Shown here in pieces: positions 47,303-56,870 of a stretch of 64,000 nucleotides of DNA. The notes under the pieces were generated by a model. The model was not told the DNA's origin, did no database searches, and saw nothing but the letters and a program-made list of their open reading frames with translations. The first letter of the stretch is position 1, and every line of letters starts with the position of its first letter. The stretch comes from Affinundibacterium seohonense. Lineage in GTDB: Bacteria > Pseudomonadota > Gammaproteobacteria > Burkholderiales > Burkholderiaceae_D. The stretch spans positions 1-64,000 of the forward strand of contig NZ_JACOFW010000004.1 of assembly GCF_014284305.1 (NCBI RefSeq), given 5' to 3'. The position numbers and the translations under genes were made by a program.

Positions 47303-48106
47303 TTAGGCCACCGCGTGGCAGCCAGCATCTACGTAGATGGTTTGCCCGGTCATGCCAGATGCTGCATCGCTTAACAGAAAGCTTGATAGCTGAGCGATTT
47401 CATCGAGGGTGACTAAACGTCCCAAGGGCGCTTTGTCTTTTGCATGCTGCATCAATGCATCAAACTCCTCAATGCCAGACGCGGCGCGTGTCAAAATCGG
47501 GCCTGGTGAGACGGCATGAACGCGGATGTTCTTCGGGCCTAAGTCGAGAGCCATATATCGCACCATCGATTCCAGTGCCGCTTTCACTGGCCCCATCAAA
47601 CCGTAGTGAGGAACAGCAGCAACCGCACCGACATAACTCATGGTCACGAAGCTGCCGCCATTGGGCATGTGCGGAACGCACAATTTCGCCATCTCAGCAA
47701 ACGAGTGACAGGACACTTCGATGGCACGCGCAAAACCACCAATGGAGCTATTGATGACCGAGCCATGTAAGTCAGCCAATGGTGCCCACGCAATCGAGTG
47801 CACGACAAAATCAAGATGACCGAGGTGGGCAACTGCCTGGTCTACCAAGTTCTGCAATTCACCTTCTTTTTCTATGTCACAGGTAAACAGCGGCACACCT
47901 AATTCGCGGGTCAGTGGCTCGACATAAGTGACCGCTTTTTGGTTGAGACAAGAGGTGACGATTTGTGCCCCTTGCGCATGTGCTGCCCGCGCGCAACCGT
48001 AGGCAATACTATGTTCGTTCGCCAGCCCGAGGATTAAGCCTTTTTTGCCTGCTAAGCCTAGATTGTTCAGTGTTGTATTTAGTGTCGTGCTCAGTGTCGT
48101 ATTCAT
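47303..48106 (-). CDS. fabI: Enoyl-ACP reductase (NADH), FabI type
   Basis: 267 residues, a complete FabI. The cofactor site is GLILGLANEHSIAYGCARAA (about 24-43). The catalytic Tyr and Lys lie in SYVGAVAAVPHYGLMGPVKA (Tyr-x6-Lys spacing of FabI), and the C-terminus reads GMTGQTIYVDAGCHAVA. It reduces enoyl-ACP in fatty acid synthesis. In this PHA block it may be a second, specialised copy acting on the hydroxyacyl/enoyl balance. Its start overlaps the stop of the dikinase-like gene by four bases, indicating translational coupling. The repeated NTTLSTTLNTTLNN at the N-terminus is unusual. Confidence 0.93.
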   Translation of the reverse strand: MNTTLSTTLNTTLNNLGLAGKKGLILGLANEHSIAYGCARAAHAQGAQIVTSCLNQKAVTYVEPLTRELGVPLFTCDIEKEGELQNLVDQAVAHLGHLDFVVHSIAWAPLADLHGSVINSSIGGFARAIEVSCHSFAEMAKLCVPHMPNGGSFVTMSYVGAVAAVPHYGLMGPVKAALESMVRYMALDLGPKNIRVHAVSPGPILTRAASGIEEFDALMQHAKDKAPLGRLVTLDEIAQLSSFLLSDAASGMTGQTIYVDAGCHAVA

Positions 48107-49743
48107 TTGTTGTGTTTCTTCCTGGCGTGATGGTGTTCTGCAAATTGAGACCGAAGTTGGCGCAGGCGTTCTAACAATGCTTCATCCATGACGCGCACAG
48201 ACTCGACGGCACCTGCATACACAGTTCCCTGATTACCATCGACGGTGATGACATCACCCTCATGAAATTCTTGATCGCCAAAATAGAGCGTGCGGGTAGC
48301 TTCGTCGATGTGTAATTGATCGCAGCCGACTAGACAGATTTTGCCTAGTTGCCTAGCGACCACTGCTGCATGTGAAGTTCTGGCGCCACGTTGTGTCAAC
48401 AGCCCCTCTGCCAGATCGAGCGCGGCGATATCGTTGGTTTCTGCATCTTGACGTACCAGAATAATTGGTACGCCAGCACTGTGTCGATTCGCTGCACGCT
48501 CACCATCTAGTGCGATTTCACCAGTGGCGATCCCAGGGCAGGCAGGTGCGCCGTGAGCTAGGACGCCGCTCTCCGCTTGGGTTGCTGCATTCGACACGAG
48601 TTGCACCACACTCAATTGGGATTCGTCGAGATGAGCGGTACGTTCGTGTGCGGTGTCGAGATCGATGATTTTTTGATCGAATAAATCTAGTGCGATGCGG
48701 GCGGTCGCCAAAGCAGAGCGCTTTCCTGAACGGGTTTGTAGAATATGCAGCACGCCATCTTGCACCGTAAATTCGAAATCTTGCATGTCGCTAAACGCAT
48801 GCTCCAAAGCCTGCGTTGCGCTTTGTAATTGTTCCCATGCTTCAGGTGCGATCGCGGCTAAGACTTGATGACCGTGTGCATTGCGACGTCCTGAAACGAC
48901 ATCTTCGCCTTGCGCGTTGGCTAAAAAATCTATCCACAGTTCCGCTTCACCATTGGTCGGATTGCGTGTAAAACCAACGCCTGCACCTGAGTGTCCACCC
49001 GTGTTGCCAAACACCATACTTTGTATCGTCACCGCTGTGCCAATCGTGTCATCGATCTGATTTAAGCGGCGATATTCTTGCGCTTTCTCCGCATGCCATG
49101 AGTTAAACACGGCACGTACCGCGCCACTCAATTGCTCGTTGACGTTTTGTGGAAAAGGTTTGCCGACTGCGCTTTGATAGAGTGCCAAATACTGTTTGCT
49201 CAGCGCACGCAATTGCTCAAAGTCGAGCTCTCGCTCATCTTGTCCCTGACACAAATCTTGCAAGGCATTTTCAAACACGGAGGCTGAAATCCCCGCAACG
49301 ACTTCACCATAGCTGGCGATTAAGCGACGATAGGCATCCCACACCAGTCGTGGATTGCCACTTTGTCGAAGTAAGCCTGGCAAGGTGTCATCGCACAGGC
49401 CGATGTTGAGTAGGGTTTCCATCATGCCAGGCATGGAGACCGGCGCACCCGAGCGCACCGATACGATCAAGGGGTTGCGCGTATCACCAAAGGTCTGCGC
49501 TGTGGCTTGCTGCAGGCTTGGTAAGCCCAAGGCGAATAAAGGCAATATGCATTCTTCAGGACTCTGCGTGTAGTGCGTGCCTATCACCAAAGCGGGCGGA
49601 ATCGGTAATCCTATCTGTGCCATTCTCAGCAGGTTATAGGCTTTCGAGCCCATGTGATTGCGATCTGCCTTATGTTGGTGAGACGCATTGTCTGTCGCAA
49701 CCAGATAAAAATGCTTAGGCCAAAACGAGTTTGATTTCATCAC
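48103..49743 (-). CDS. Truncated pyruvate phosphate dikinase-like protein (ATP-grasp plus phosphohistidine domain)
   Basis: 546 residues, compared with roughly 870-900 for a full pyruvate phosphate dikinase. The N-terminal PEP/pyruvate-binding ATP-grasp domain (SKAYNLLRMAQIGLPIPPAL, IVSVRSGAPVSMPGMMETLL) is followed by the swivelling domain with the phosphorylated His in LLTQRGARTSHAAVVARQLG. The C-terminal TIM barrel that binds PEP and pyruvate is missing, so the usual reaction cannot be completed by this protein alone. The residual activity could phosphorylate its histidine from ATP. Overlaps fabI and the upstream gene by four bases each. Function in the block unknown. Confidence 0.85.
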   Translation of the reverse strand: MMKSNSFWPKHFYLVATDNASHQHKADRNHMGSKAYNLLRMAQIGLPIPPALVIGTHYTQSPEECILPLFALGLPSLQQATAQTFGDTRNPLIVSVRSGAPVSMPGMMETLLNIGLCDDTLPGLLRQSGNPRLVWDAYRRLIASYGEVVAGISASVFENALQDLCQGQDERELDFEQLRALSKQYLALYQSAVGKPFPQNVNEQLSGAVRAVFNSWHAEKAQEYRRLNQIDDTIGTAVTIQSMVFGNTGGHSGAGVGFTRNPTNGEAELWIDFLANAQGEDVVSGRRNAHGHQVLAAIAPEAWEQLQSATQALEHAFSDMQDFEFTVQDGVLHILQTRSGKRSALATARIALDLFDQKIIDLDTAHERTAHLDESQLSVVQLVSNAATQAESGVLAHGAPACPGIATGEIALDGERAANRHSAGVPIILVRQDAETNDIAALDLAEGLLTQRGARTSHAAVVARQLGKICLVGCDQLHIDEATRTLYFGDQEFHEGDVITVDGNQGTVYAGAVESVRVMDEALLERLRQLRSQFAEHHHARKKHNK

Positions 49744-51689
49744 TTCACTCCTGTTTTCGTTAATACCAATTGACGTAAGGCATAGCCAGCTGCGAGCAGA
49801 TGGTCGGACGCCTTCTCTAAGGCATTCACTAACTCATTTGCAATCATTAAGGACGCTGCCGATGCATGTAAATGGCGGATGATCTCGACTCGCGCCTGCC
49901 GTGACAGATCATCGCAAATGCGTTCCGCTCTTAACATGCGCCAGATGGTTTGTAGGAACTGATCGCTATCCAGATCATTCGCGTTGTCACTCAGATGGCG
50001 GGCAATCTCAATCGCTTTGATTTGATCTTGGATCGCTGCCAAGGTGGTATTAGCCAATTGACGTGCGTAGTCCAACACTGGTGCAGGTAGACCGGTTAAA
50101 GGCGGTACTAAACTGAGCGAATACGTGAACATCGCTTCTTCCAAGGCGTCGGCGATATCGTCTGCTTTGTCGAGAATGCCTAGCACTGGTCCCCAACGTT
50201 CTTGGCGCTCGGCTCTAACGCGTGCTTCCATTAACTGATGGTCAGCTTGACGTTCCCATTTCTTGGCACGATTCACTTGCTGCTGCATTTGTTCGAGTGG
50301 AATGCGATTTCCAGCATCAAAGGTATCGCATAGCGAAAACGCTAAGGCATGACAATAAGCGGCGTGCTCTGCTAATAAATCAAATTCAAAAGTGCGGTTG
50401 CGCAATATGCGCGCTAATAAAATTCTGGCTTCGTCGGCGATGAGTGCCTGCGGCTGCTTTTGTTGCAGCATGACGCTGGCCATACGCAATAGCTCTGCCA
50501 GATAGTTAGACGCGGCGCTTTCGCCCAACACATCGTCTAGGCGATCACCGACACGAAAGGCTTCATTGTCGACATCCTGCATCGCCTTATAGATCAACTG
50601 TTCTCCACCTGCCATCAACCAGCCCATGTGCCCGAATTGTTCTTTCGCCGCATGGCGCAGTAATTCTTGTACCTGCGATTTGGCGATGAACTTTTCTAAG
50701 CGTTTGCGGGCGCGATTCCAATCAATCACAAAGACGATTTGCGCCGCCAAGGCTTCGAGTCCAGCGAGTAGGACTTCACGGTCGCCGTTCAGCGTTGCAT
50801 TGCCTAAGTGGTAGGGTTTGCCAGCGTTTAAACCATCTGAGGTTTTGGGCTCAAACACATGCCATGAAAACCCGATGTCTTCGAGTAACTGTTTGAAAAA
50901 GTTAAATCGACCCTTGTGCAAATCGGAGTAAGTGAGCTGTATGGATTCTGGTAACACTTCAATCACCAACACATGCACATCATTGGTGCCGATATCATTT
51001 TGTATCAGCAGTCGATCGCCATCACGTGTGACGGCGGTGTCTAAACCGGGATGCGAGAATTTCAAAGGCGCAGTGCGATGAAGACCACGCATAAAGGCTT
51101 TGATATAGGTCTGATCGGCAGAATCGATTTGCCAGACATGCGCGCCATCGATGGTTTCTGTTGCGATCTCGCTGGATAAGCTATTGAGCTCTTTGTGCAG
51201 ATCCATCACAAAAAGATGAAAGCTATCACCGGCTTTTCTATCCCCATGCGTCAACGAGCGCAAAAATGCAGAGCTTATTCCCTCGGATTCGGCATTTTGT
51301 TTTATTTGGTTCAACCAATACTCGCGACGCTCAAGCAAAGTATTCAATTGTTCCGACGACTCATCACACATTGGTCGTGCCATGACATTGATGTCCTCAG
51401 ACAGCGCCAACAGCAATTGTGGCTGCTCAGGGAACACGAGAGAATCATCATCGAAGTAGGCTGACTTCACGACGCCCTGCAACCACTTTTCCTCATGCAA
51501 GCCGAGTTTGGCTAACTCCCGACTCCAATCCATATTTGGTGCTGAAGGGCTGTGCGCATGTTGCTCGGCGGACTGCAAAATACTGAGATATAGCTTCAAT
51601 CGATCATTGGCCGCTAAAGCAGCTTTGATCCAGGTTGGCATCAGCAAAGACTTCTGACCAAGCGAAGCGACTACTTTGTCTTTCAACAT
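49740..51689 (-). CDS. Large protein with C-terminal PhoU/DUF47-like helical domain
   Basis: 649 residues from ATG 51689 (AAGGGGA about seven bases upstream; longer starts at 51695 and 51710 are less well placed). The N-terminal 400 residues are unrecognised, with a conserved-looking AAKEQFGHMGWLMAGGEQLI segment. The C-terminal part, about 440-649, is a helical bundle of the PhoU/DUF47 kind (WGPVLGILDKADDIADALEE, ALEKASDHLLAAGYALRQLV), the class of proteins that control phosphate transport. It is the first gene of the PHA/dikinase operon and overlaps the next gene by four bases, so it probably acts with the dikinase-like protein. Function is inferred only from domain and context. Confidence 0.75.
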   Translation of the reverse strand: MLKDKVVASLGQKSLLMPTWIKAALAANDRLKLYLSILQSAEQHAHSPSAPNMDWSRELAKLGLHEEKWLQGVVKSAYFDDDSLVFPEQPQLLLALSEDINVMARPMCDESSEQLNTLLERREYWLNQIKQNAESEGISSAFLRSLTHGDRKAGDSFHLFVMDLHKELNSLSSEIATETIDGAHVWQIDSADQTYIKAFMRGLHRTAPLKFSHPGLDTAVTRDGDRLLIQNDIGTNDVHVLVIEVLPESIQLTYSDLHKGRFNFFKQLLEDIGFSWHVFEPKTSDGLNAGKPYHLGNATLNGDREVLLAGLEALAAQIVFVIDWNRARKRLEKFIAKSQVQELLRHAAKEQFGHMGWLMAGGEQLIYKAMQDVDNEAFRVGDRLDDVLGESAASNYLAELLRMASVMLQQKQPQALIADEARILLARILRNRTFEFDLLAEHAAYCHALAFSLCDTFDAGNRIPLEQMQQQVNRAKKWERQADHQLMEARVRAERQERWGPVLGILDKADDIADALEEAMFTYSLSLVPPLTGLPAPVLDYARQLANTTLAAIQDQIKAIEIARHLSDNANDLDSDQFLQTIWRMLRAERICDDLSRQARVEIIRHLHASAASLMIANELVNALEKASDHLLAAGYALRQLVLTKTGVK

Positions 51690-51788
51690 CGGCATTCCCC
51701 TTAGAAACATGAAAGTAGGGGAAAGATAATTTGTTAATGTGTCAGGTAAATGACAACTCTACATGCGGCGAAGCTTCTTCAACTGAGT

Positions 51789-51802
51789 TTGAGGTGGATC
51801 AA
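51789..51802 (-). promoter_or_regulatory. FNR/Anr-like binding site upstream of the PHA block
   Basis: The minus strand reads TTGATCCACCTCAA, one mismatch from the FNR/Anr consensus TTGATnnnnATCAA, 100 bases before the first start codon of the operon. A TAGAGT hexamer lies about 35 bases downstream of the box centre. This suggests induction at low oxygen, as reported for some other PHA and fermentation genes. Unproven. Confidence 0.5.
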
Positions 51803-51805
51803 ACG

Positions 51806-51916
51806 TCGTGCGGTATCACCTGCGTTTACGATCCGGATGGTGAGTTTGCACCTAAGAGAAATATGTCTATGATTGGTCTGGAAACTGTGTTGTCGGAAGT
51901 TTCTTTATTCCATTAG
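51806..51916 (+). pseudogene. Remnant of a second gltB-like gene
   Basis: About 30 codons (51806-51895) read [17 protein letters not shown] and onward, matching the gltB beta-helix segment at 32563-32652 ([17 protein letters not shown]) closely at both protein and DNA level. The frame then leaves the gltB sequence and stops at 51916. No other part of gltB is found around it. It is a broken piece of a duplicated or replaced gltB copy. Confidence 0.75.
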
Positions 51917-51995
51917 TAATTGGGAAATTCGTATTTACTTCAAGGTGAAAAGCATTAAGATACTAGGTATATTTTGTAGATGACAAGGAATGACA

Positions 51996-52460
51996 ATGCG
52001 GTTTAACAGACATAGCTTGAAGTGCGTGTGTTTAGGATTATTGCTTGCTGGTAGCGTGTGCGCACAAGAAATGACCAAAGTGACTGCACTGCAGCCCATT
52101 GACTCGCAAGAGGCCAAGAAACTCAAAACACCTTATGAATTTCGTATCGCTAGTTTTGCGCAAGACGAAGGATCGTATGGGAGTGGTGCCTTGGTATTAT
52201 TGGTCAGCAACGATACCAACACGGCAGTGATCAATTTACAAGGCGTTCGTACTGAATTGAAGGCGATGCCCAGCGTTGTGACGCCAACGTGCGTGACGGG
52301 TGCGACACGCCAACAAATTTATGCCAAAGATCAATTACGCCTGACGGTCAAATTTACCTTGAAGGAGGGCGCTGAGGCTTGTTGGGCTGAGGGATTAGTA
52401 TCTATCCGTACCGATAAACATACCAATCGCTATTTAGTCAAAGGGGTTAGTGGGCTGTAA
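51996..52460 (+). CDS. Hypothetical exported protein
   Basis: 154 residues from ATG 51996, six bases after AAGGA; an ATG two codons earlier lies too close to that sequence. A signal peptide (LKCVCLGLLLAGSVCAQ) is followed by a mature domain of about 130 residues that is rich in beta strands (GALVLLVSNDTNTAVINLQG, RLTVKFTLKEGAEACWAEG). Two cysteines (PTCVTG and EACWAE) could form a disulfide. The pattern suggests a small periplasmic beta-sandwich. No family recognised. Convergent with the ABC permease gene. Confidence 0.65.
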   Translation: MRFNRHSLKCVCLGLLLAGSVCAQEMTKVTALQPIDSQEAKKLKTPYEFRIASFAQDEGSYGSGALVLLVSNDTNTAVINLQGVRTELKAMPSVVTPTCVTGATRQQIYAKDQLRLTVKFTLKEGAEACWAEGLVSIRTDKHTNRYLVKGVSGL

Positions 52461-52478
52461 AGGTAGCAAAGTTTGCTG

Positions 52479-53861
52479 TCATAAATAGGCAAGTAAACGC
52501 TCGCGAGTCCAGAGTTTATTGGCGTAGATTAGAGCGACTATGCCTGATGCAATGACACACAAGACATAACTTGCATTCATGGTGAAGATCGCTGCTTTTA
52601 ATGGATTCACTTGCTGCAAATAGAAGTAGCTGGTGACAGCCGCTGCCATTACTAAGCAAGTCATAAACAAATAAAACAAGCTGCGTTCTGGCTTTTTACT
52701 TCCCCGAATTACTAGACCTATGCAGAATGCACTGACTAATTCGACGGCCAAGATGGCGATGCTCACCAAAGATGTGTATGTGGTGCGATGTAAAGTCGTC
52801 GGCATTTCAAAGAACATGGTCGCGCCATACAAGAGAACAAACAAGATCAATGCCCAGAATCCGTAGTAGGTCATACTGGATCTAAGTAAGTGATTGGCAA
52901 TGCGACCTTGTTGAAAATTGTTTGGCAGTAGTATAAAACGCCAGTGCAGATCTTTTACCACAATGTATGAGCTGGAAAATGCAGCGAACGCGACTAAGAG
53001 AATCAAGTGAACTAAGGTCACCGATGCTTGCCATTCCACCAAAAAATTAGAGCTCAGCAAGAGAAACCAGACCAATCCCGCACTTCTAAATATTCTGTCT
53101 GATGTCGCTAGTGGATCATTCTTTTGCCTGACACGAAATGATCTCAGGTCGGTAAAACGATAATAGAAGTGGCGCAGCTTGCTGATGAAGCCTAGTTCCT
53201 TCAATTGTAAAAATAAGGATTTTCCCTTGTTTTCAGGCGGTTTTTCCCAGTACAGCAGTGCACCAAGAACTAGTATTGGCCATGTCAGCATTACAGGGAA
53301 ATGCCACTCCCAAGATGCCTCGATCCATTGCGTAATTCCAGAATCTAAGACGACATAGACCAAGTACGGTGCGACTGCCAAGAGTAGCAAATAGCATCGC
53401 GTATTCAGATAGTTATTGAATGCCAAGGACAAAGAAAAACCTAAAGCTAAACTCAATGAGGCCATTGCCAGCAAGGCTGTCGTAGGGAATAAACTTTGAT
53501 GGCTAAGCTCCAATATGCTGATCGCGAGAAACACGAGAATCAGGAGCAAGCTCGCACGCGTCAAAATGGCGCGCTGCCAGGCTTGCCACAAACGGCTAGG
53601 TGTTTGCGTGTGATGAAAAACCCGCGCGCCAGTTAGCAAAACCCGTCCCCATTTTAGGCCGCCTATCATCAAACTGAACAGGCATACTCCAGCAAAAATA
53701 GTTGCATAAAATGACCACTGCTTGTCATTTTGATTCAGCAATAATATGGCGTAAGCGGTGGCAAGTAAGATGAGGAATAAATTCACCAGATAGTTGGAGA
53801 CGCTACGGGAATAAGTAAATGAGAATTTTGGCGTAGCTGAATTGGACATGATTTTTATCAT
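52479..53861 (-). CDS. ABC transporter permease-like membrane protein
   Basis: 460 residues with about twelve hydrophobic segments and no enzymatic motif. It lies six bases after the ATP-binding protein gene and is the third gene of the GntR-ABC operon, so it is the likely membrane partner of that ATPase. The family is not recognised from motifs, but size, topology and context fit an ABC-2-like exporter permease of the Bcr/Ytr type. Confidence 0.75.
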   Translation of the reverse strand: MIKIMSNSATPKFSFTYSRSVSNYLVNLFLILLATAYAILLLNQNDKQWSFYATIFAGVCLFSLMIGGLKWGRVLLTGARVFHHTQTPSRLWQAWQRAILTRASLLLILVFLAISILELSHQSLFPTTALLAMASLSLALGFSLSLAFNNYLNTRCYLLLLAVAPYLVYVVLDSGITQWIEASWEWHFPVMLTWPILVLGALLYWEKPPENKGKSLFLQLKELGFISKLRHFYYRFTDLRSFRVRQKNDPLATSDRIFRSAGLVWFLLLSSNFLVEWQASVTLVHLILLVAFAAFSSSYIVVKDLHWRFILLPNNFQQGRIANHLLRSSMTYYGFWALILFVLLYGATMFFEMPTTLHRTTYTSLVSIAILAVELVSAFCIGLVIRGSKKPERSLFYLFMTCLVMAAAVTSYFYLQQVNPLKAAIFTMNASYVLCVIASGIVALIYANKLWTRERLLAYL

Positions 53862-53867
53862 CGCAGA

Positions 53868-54806
53868 TTAAGAATTTAAGGCGATAAAAAGATCATCGAG
53901 GCCGTTGATGCTTGGGGCTGTAATGATGGCGTCGATATCAAAACCAGTCGCCGGATTTGTCTTAGTCCAGTTATGTAAAGTACGAATGTCTAGGATCAGC
54001 TGTTCGGCATTTTCAGCGATGCAAAGCGATTTTGGCAGCTTGCATAAGGACTTCGGCACGACGCGTATAAATTCCAAAACCGCATCCCACTCGTCAAACA
54101 ACTGAATTCGGCCATCGCGCATGAAAGCGACGTGGGAGACCACACGTTCGAGGTCGCTCAGTAAATGGCTGGAGATGATGATGGTGGGGGCGTACTCAGG
54201 CTCGCTATCGTTCACCTCATCGACGGAATCCGAAAAAAATGATCGCCCATCTTGAAACAAAGAGCGCATGAAATCACGTCGCGTCATAGGATCGAGGCTG
54301 GACACGGGTTCATCCAAAATAATGAGGTCTGGCTGATGCGCAAGCGCGAGCACCACTGCTAATTTTTGTTGATCGCCTCCCGACAGTTGACTAACTTCGC
54401 GCCCCATCGGTAAGCGTAAGCGCAGTGCCAATTCTATCGCGCGTCTCTCACGCCATTTTGGGTAGGCCTGCCCTATCATCGTGATGTGCTTTTCTACGGT
54501 CATCCACGGAAACAGATCAGCCGATTGCGCAACAAAGCCGAGACGTTCGCGGACGGTGTCATCCATTTCTAGTGCGGGAATGTCGAACAGATGCACCTGA
54601 CCTTGATGGGGAATTTGTAGTCCAACCAAGCAACGCAATAGTGTCGATTTACCGCAGCCATTGGCGCCGATCAAACCGACTACGGCACCTTGAGGAATCG
54701 CCAGATTAACGTCTTGCAATATCGATTTAAAGCTATAAGAGAAATGTAGATTTTCGCAAGTGACGGCATTCTTATTCTTGCTCTGTGTGCTAGTCTTGGT
54801 CTGCAT
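53868..54806 (-). CDS. ABC transporter ATP-binding protein
   Basis: 312 residues from ATG 54806 (Met15 of the open frame). Walker A is GLIGANGCGKSTLL, the signature is LSGGDQQKLAVVLALA, Walker B is LIILDEPVSSLDP, and the switch His lies in TIIISSHLLSDLERVV. An insertion rich in Asp/Glu (DSVDEVNDSEPEYAP) separates Walker B from the switch. The C-terminal 80 residues are a variable extension. The start overlaps the GntR regulator stop by 17 bases. With the downstream permease it forms an exporter of the YtrA-regulated type. Confidence 0.9.
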   Translation of the reverse strand: MQTKTSTQSKNKNAVTCENLHFSYSFKSILQDVNLAIPQGAVVGLIGANGCGKSTLLRCLVGLQIPHQGQVHLFDIPALEMDDTVRERLGFVAQSADLFPWMTVEKHITMIGQAYPKWRERRAIELALRLRLPMGREVSQLSGGDQQKLAVVLALAHQPDLIILDEPVSSLDPMTRRDFMRSLFQDGRSFFSDSVDEVNDSEPEYAPTIIISSHLLSDLERVVSHVAFMRDGRIQLFDEWDAVLEFIRVVPKSLCKLPKSLCIAENAEQLILDIRTLHNWTKTNPATGFDIDAIITAPSINGLDDLFIALNS

Positions 54807-55191
54807 TTTTCTTACTCTCCATCTCAATTGTCTTGAGCGCTTGCTCAAATAGTTTTACCGCCTGCGTTCTCTCCATGCCGAGTTGGTGCACGACTTGAGC
54901 CGCGTTTAACATCGCTGGCATGGCAAGATTGGTTTTGTCTCTTGCTGTATTGCGTCGTTCTGCAACGACCATGCCTACACCACGCATACGCACTAATACA
55001 CCTTCAATCTCCAGCATGTTGTACGCCTTGCTGACTGTCATGGGATTGATCGCATGATGCAATGCTACGGTGCGAACGGATGGCAAAGTATCACCTGACT
55101 GCAGTTGTCCGCTCGCGATAAATCGTTTCACCTGATCGATGATCTGGCGAAATATGGGTGTGCTACTGGAAGGGTGGATATCGTAATTCAT
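54790..55191 (-). CDS. GntR family transcriptional regulator, YtrA subfamily
   Basis: 133 residues. An N-terminal winged helix-turn-helix (PIFRQIIDQVKRFIASGQLQ, GDTLPSVRTVALHHAINPMT, VSKAYNMLEIEGVLVRMRGV) is followed by a short helical C-terminal region of about 50 residues, the size typical of the YtrA branch of GntR. Such regulators usually repress the ABC transporter genes they are encoded with, until a cell-envelope antibiotic or similar signal is present. The ligand here is unknown. First gene of the operon; it overlaps the ATPase gene. Confidence 0.9.
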   Translation of the reverse strand: MNYDIHPSSSTPIFRQIIDQVKRFIASGQLQSGDTLPSVRTVALHHAINPMTVSKAYNMLEIEGVLVRMRGVGMVVAERRNTARDKTNLAMPAMLNAAQVVHQLGMERTQAVKLFEQALKTIEMESKKNADQD

Positions 55192-55390
55192 TGCGAATTA
55201 GTGTATCACTACGATAATACGCATTGCAAGTGAAAATTTTTGAGATAGTTCGAAGTGTTAACACGCAGATTAATAACAGGGAATCGCGCGATTTGTATTT
55301 TGCGCTTGATGCAACTTGGAGAGGAGATTTGATTTTGTCGTGGCAGCTTGTTTGGTGTCTTGTCGACACCAAACAGATTTTCTTGCAATA

Positions 55391-56797
55391 CTAGATATGC
55401 AAAGCATGCCCCAAAGCTCGTAACGCTGCTTCTTGCACCGCTTCACCTAGAGTTGGATGAGAGTGGATAGTCCCGGCTACATCTTCTAAAGTGGAGCCCA
55501 TTTCCAAGGATAATCCAAACGCTGTGCTGAGTTCCGAAACGCCTTTACCTACAGCTTGCCAACCAAGGATCAAGTGATTATCTTTGCGAGCGACTACACG
55601 CACAAAGCCATCAGTGGATTCTAGTGTCATCGAACGACCATTGGCCGCGAATGGGAACATGGCGGTGATGTGCTCTATGCCAGCGGCTTGGGCTTCTTGC
55701 GGTGATTTTCCGACCACGACTAATTCTGGATCGGTGAAGCAAACGGCAGGGATAGAAGCCGGTGTGAAATGACGGCGTTTGCCGGCAATGATCTCCGCCA
55801 CCATTTCGCCTTGCGCCATGGCCCGATGTGCCAACATCGGTTCGCCCGCTACGTCGCCGATTGCCCACACATCACGCATGGAAGTGCGGCATTGATCGTC
55901 GATTTTGATGGCTCGGCCGTCCATGTCTAACATCAGACTTTCTAAGCCAAAACCTTGCGTGCGTGGACGGCGTCCGACGGCGACTAAGACTTTGTCGCAG
56001 GCTAGTTCAGATTCTTCACTTGCCGCATTTTTCACGCGCACGGCGTCGCCTGCTGCATTCATACCTTGTACCGTTAAACCGAGATGTACTTCCACGCCCA
56101 ATTGTTTGAGCGCGGTCTTCACGACCTTGGTTAGGTCTTCGTCGTAAGCAGGCAAGATGCGATCTAAGGATTCGACGACTGCTACTTCGGCACCCAGCTT
56201 GCGATACGCGATACCTAGTTCCAAACCGATGTAGCCACCACCAACCACGACCAATTTTTTGGGTACTTCGGTCGGGGATAAAGCTTCGGTCGAACTGATG
56301 ACTTTGCCGTTGCCAGCACCAAAGGGCATGAAAGGAAGCTCTACTGGCGTTGAACCAGAAGCGATCAATAGATGCTGGCAAGTAATGCGTGTGACTTCTT
56401 TGCCGTCTTGCATGACGGCGACGGTTTTGCCATCAAGAATCTGCGCCCAGCCTTTGACGACTTGCGCGCCATTCTTTTTCAATAATGCGCCAACGCCTGT
56501 GGTTAAGCGTTTGACGATGCCATCTTTCCAGCTAACGGTTTGCGCGATATTGATGCTGGGATCGCTGACCTGTATGCCTATGGATGAGCCGTGAGAGTAA
56601 TGCTTGGCTTTTTCGAATTCTTCGGCAGCATGGATGAGCGCTTTGGAAGGGATACAGCCGATGTTGAGGCAAGTGCCGCCGAGTTGATCGCCCACGATCA
56701 AAATCGTGGCGATGCCCAATTGCGCGGCGCGGATGGCGGCGATGTAACCGCCAGGGCCACCGCCGATGACGATTAGGGTTGTGGATGTTGTTTGCAT
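55391..56797 (-). CDS. lpdA: Dihydrolipoyl dehydrogenase (E3) of the branched-chain 2-oxoacid dehydrogenase operon
   Basis: 468 residues. FAD site [19 protein letters not shown] (about 10-28), the redox-active disulfide motif [17 protein letters not shown] (about 41-57), NAD site [19 protein letters not shown], and the C-terminal catalytic His-Glu in [14 protein letters not shown]. It reoxidises the lipoyl group of E2 with NAD+. As the last gene of the bkd operon it is probably the LpdV-type E3. It is separated from the E2 gene by about 190 bases containing a family C repeat. Confidence 0.95.
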   Translation of the reverse strand: MQTTSTTLIVIGGGPGGYIAAIRAAQLGIATILIVGDQLGGTCLNIGCIPSKALIHAAEEFEKAKHYSHGSSIGIQVSDPSINIAQTVSWKDGIVKRLTTGVGALLKKNGAQVVKGWAQILDGKTVAVMQDGKEVTRITCQHLLIASGSTPVELPFMPFGAGNGKVISSTEALSPTEVPKKLVVVGGGYIGLELGIAYRKLGAEVAVVESLDRILPAYDEDLTKVVKTALKQLGVEVHLGLTVQGMNAAGDAVRVKNAASEESELACDKVLVAVGRRPRTQGFGLESLMLDMDGRAIKIDDQCRTSMRDVWAIGDVAGEPMLAHRAMAQGEMVAEIIAGKRRHFTPASIPAVCFTDPELVVVGKSPQEAQAAGIEHITAMFPFAANGRSMTLESTDGFVRVVARKDNHLILGWQAVGKGVSELSTAFGLSLEMGSTLEDVAGTIHSHPTLGEAVQEAALRALGHALHI

Positions 56798-56870
56798 TTT
56801 TGTTCCTTGAAGCAGTTTTTTTAACGTCTTCTAAAATAGGGATGAAGTCAAAATCATCGTATCAACATTG

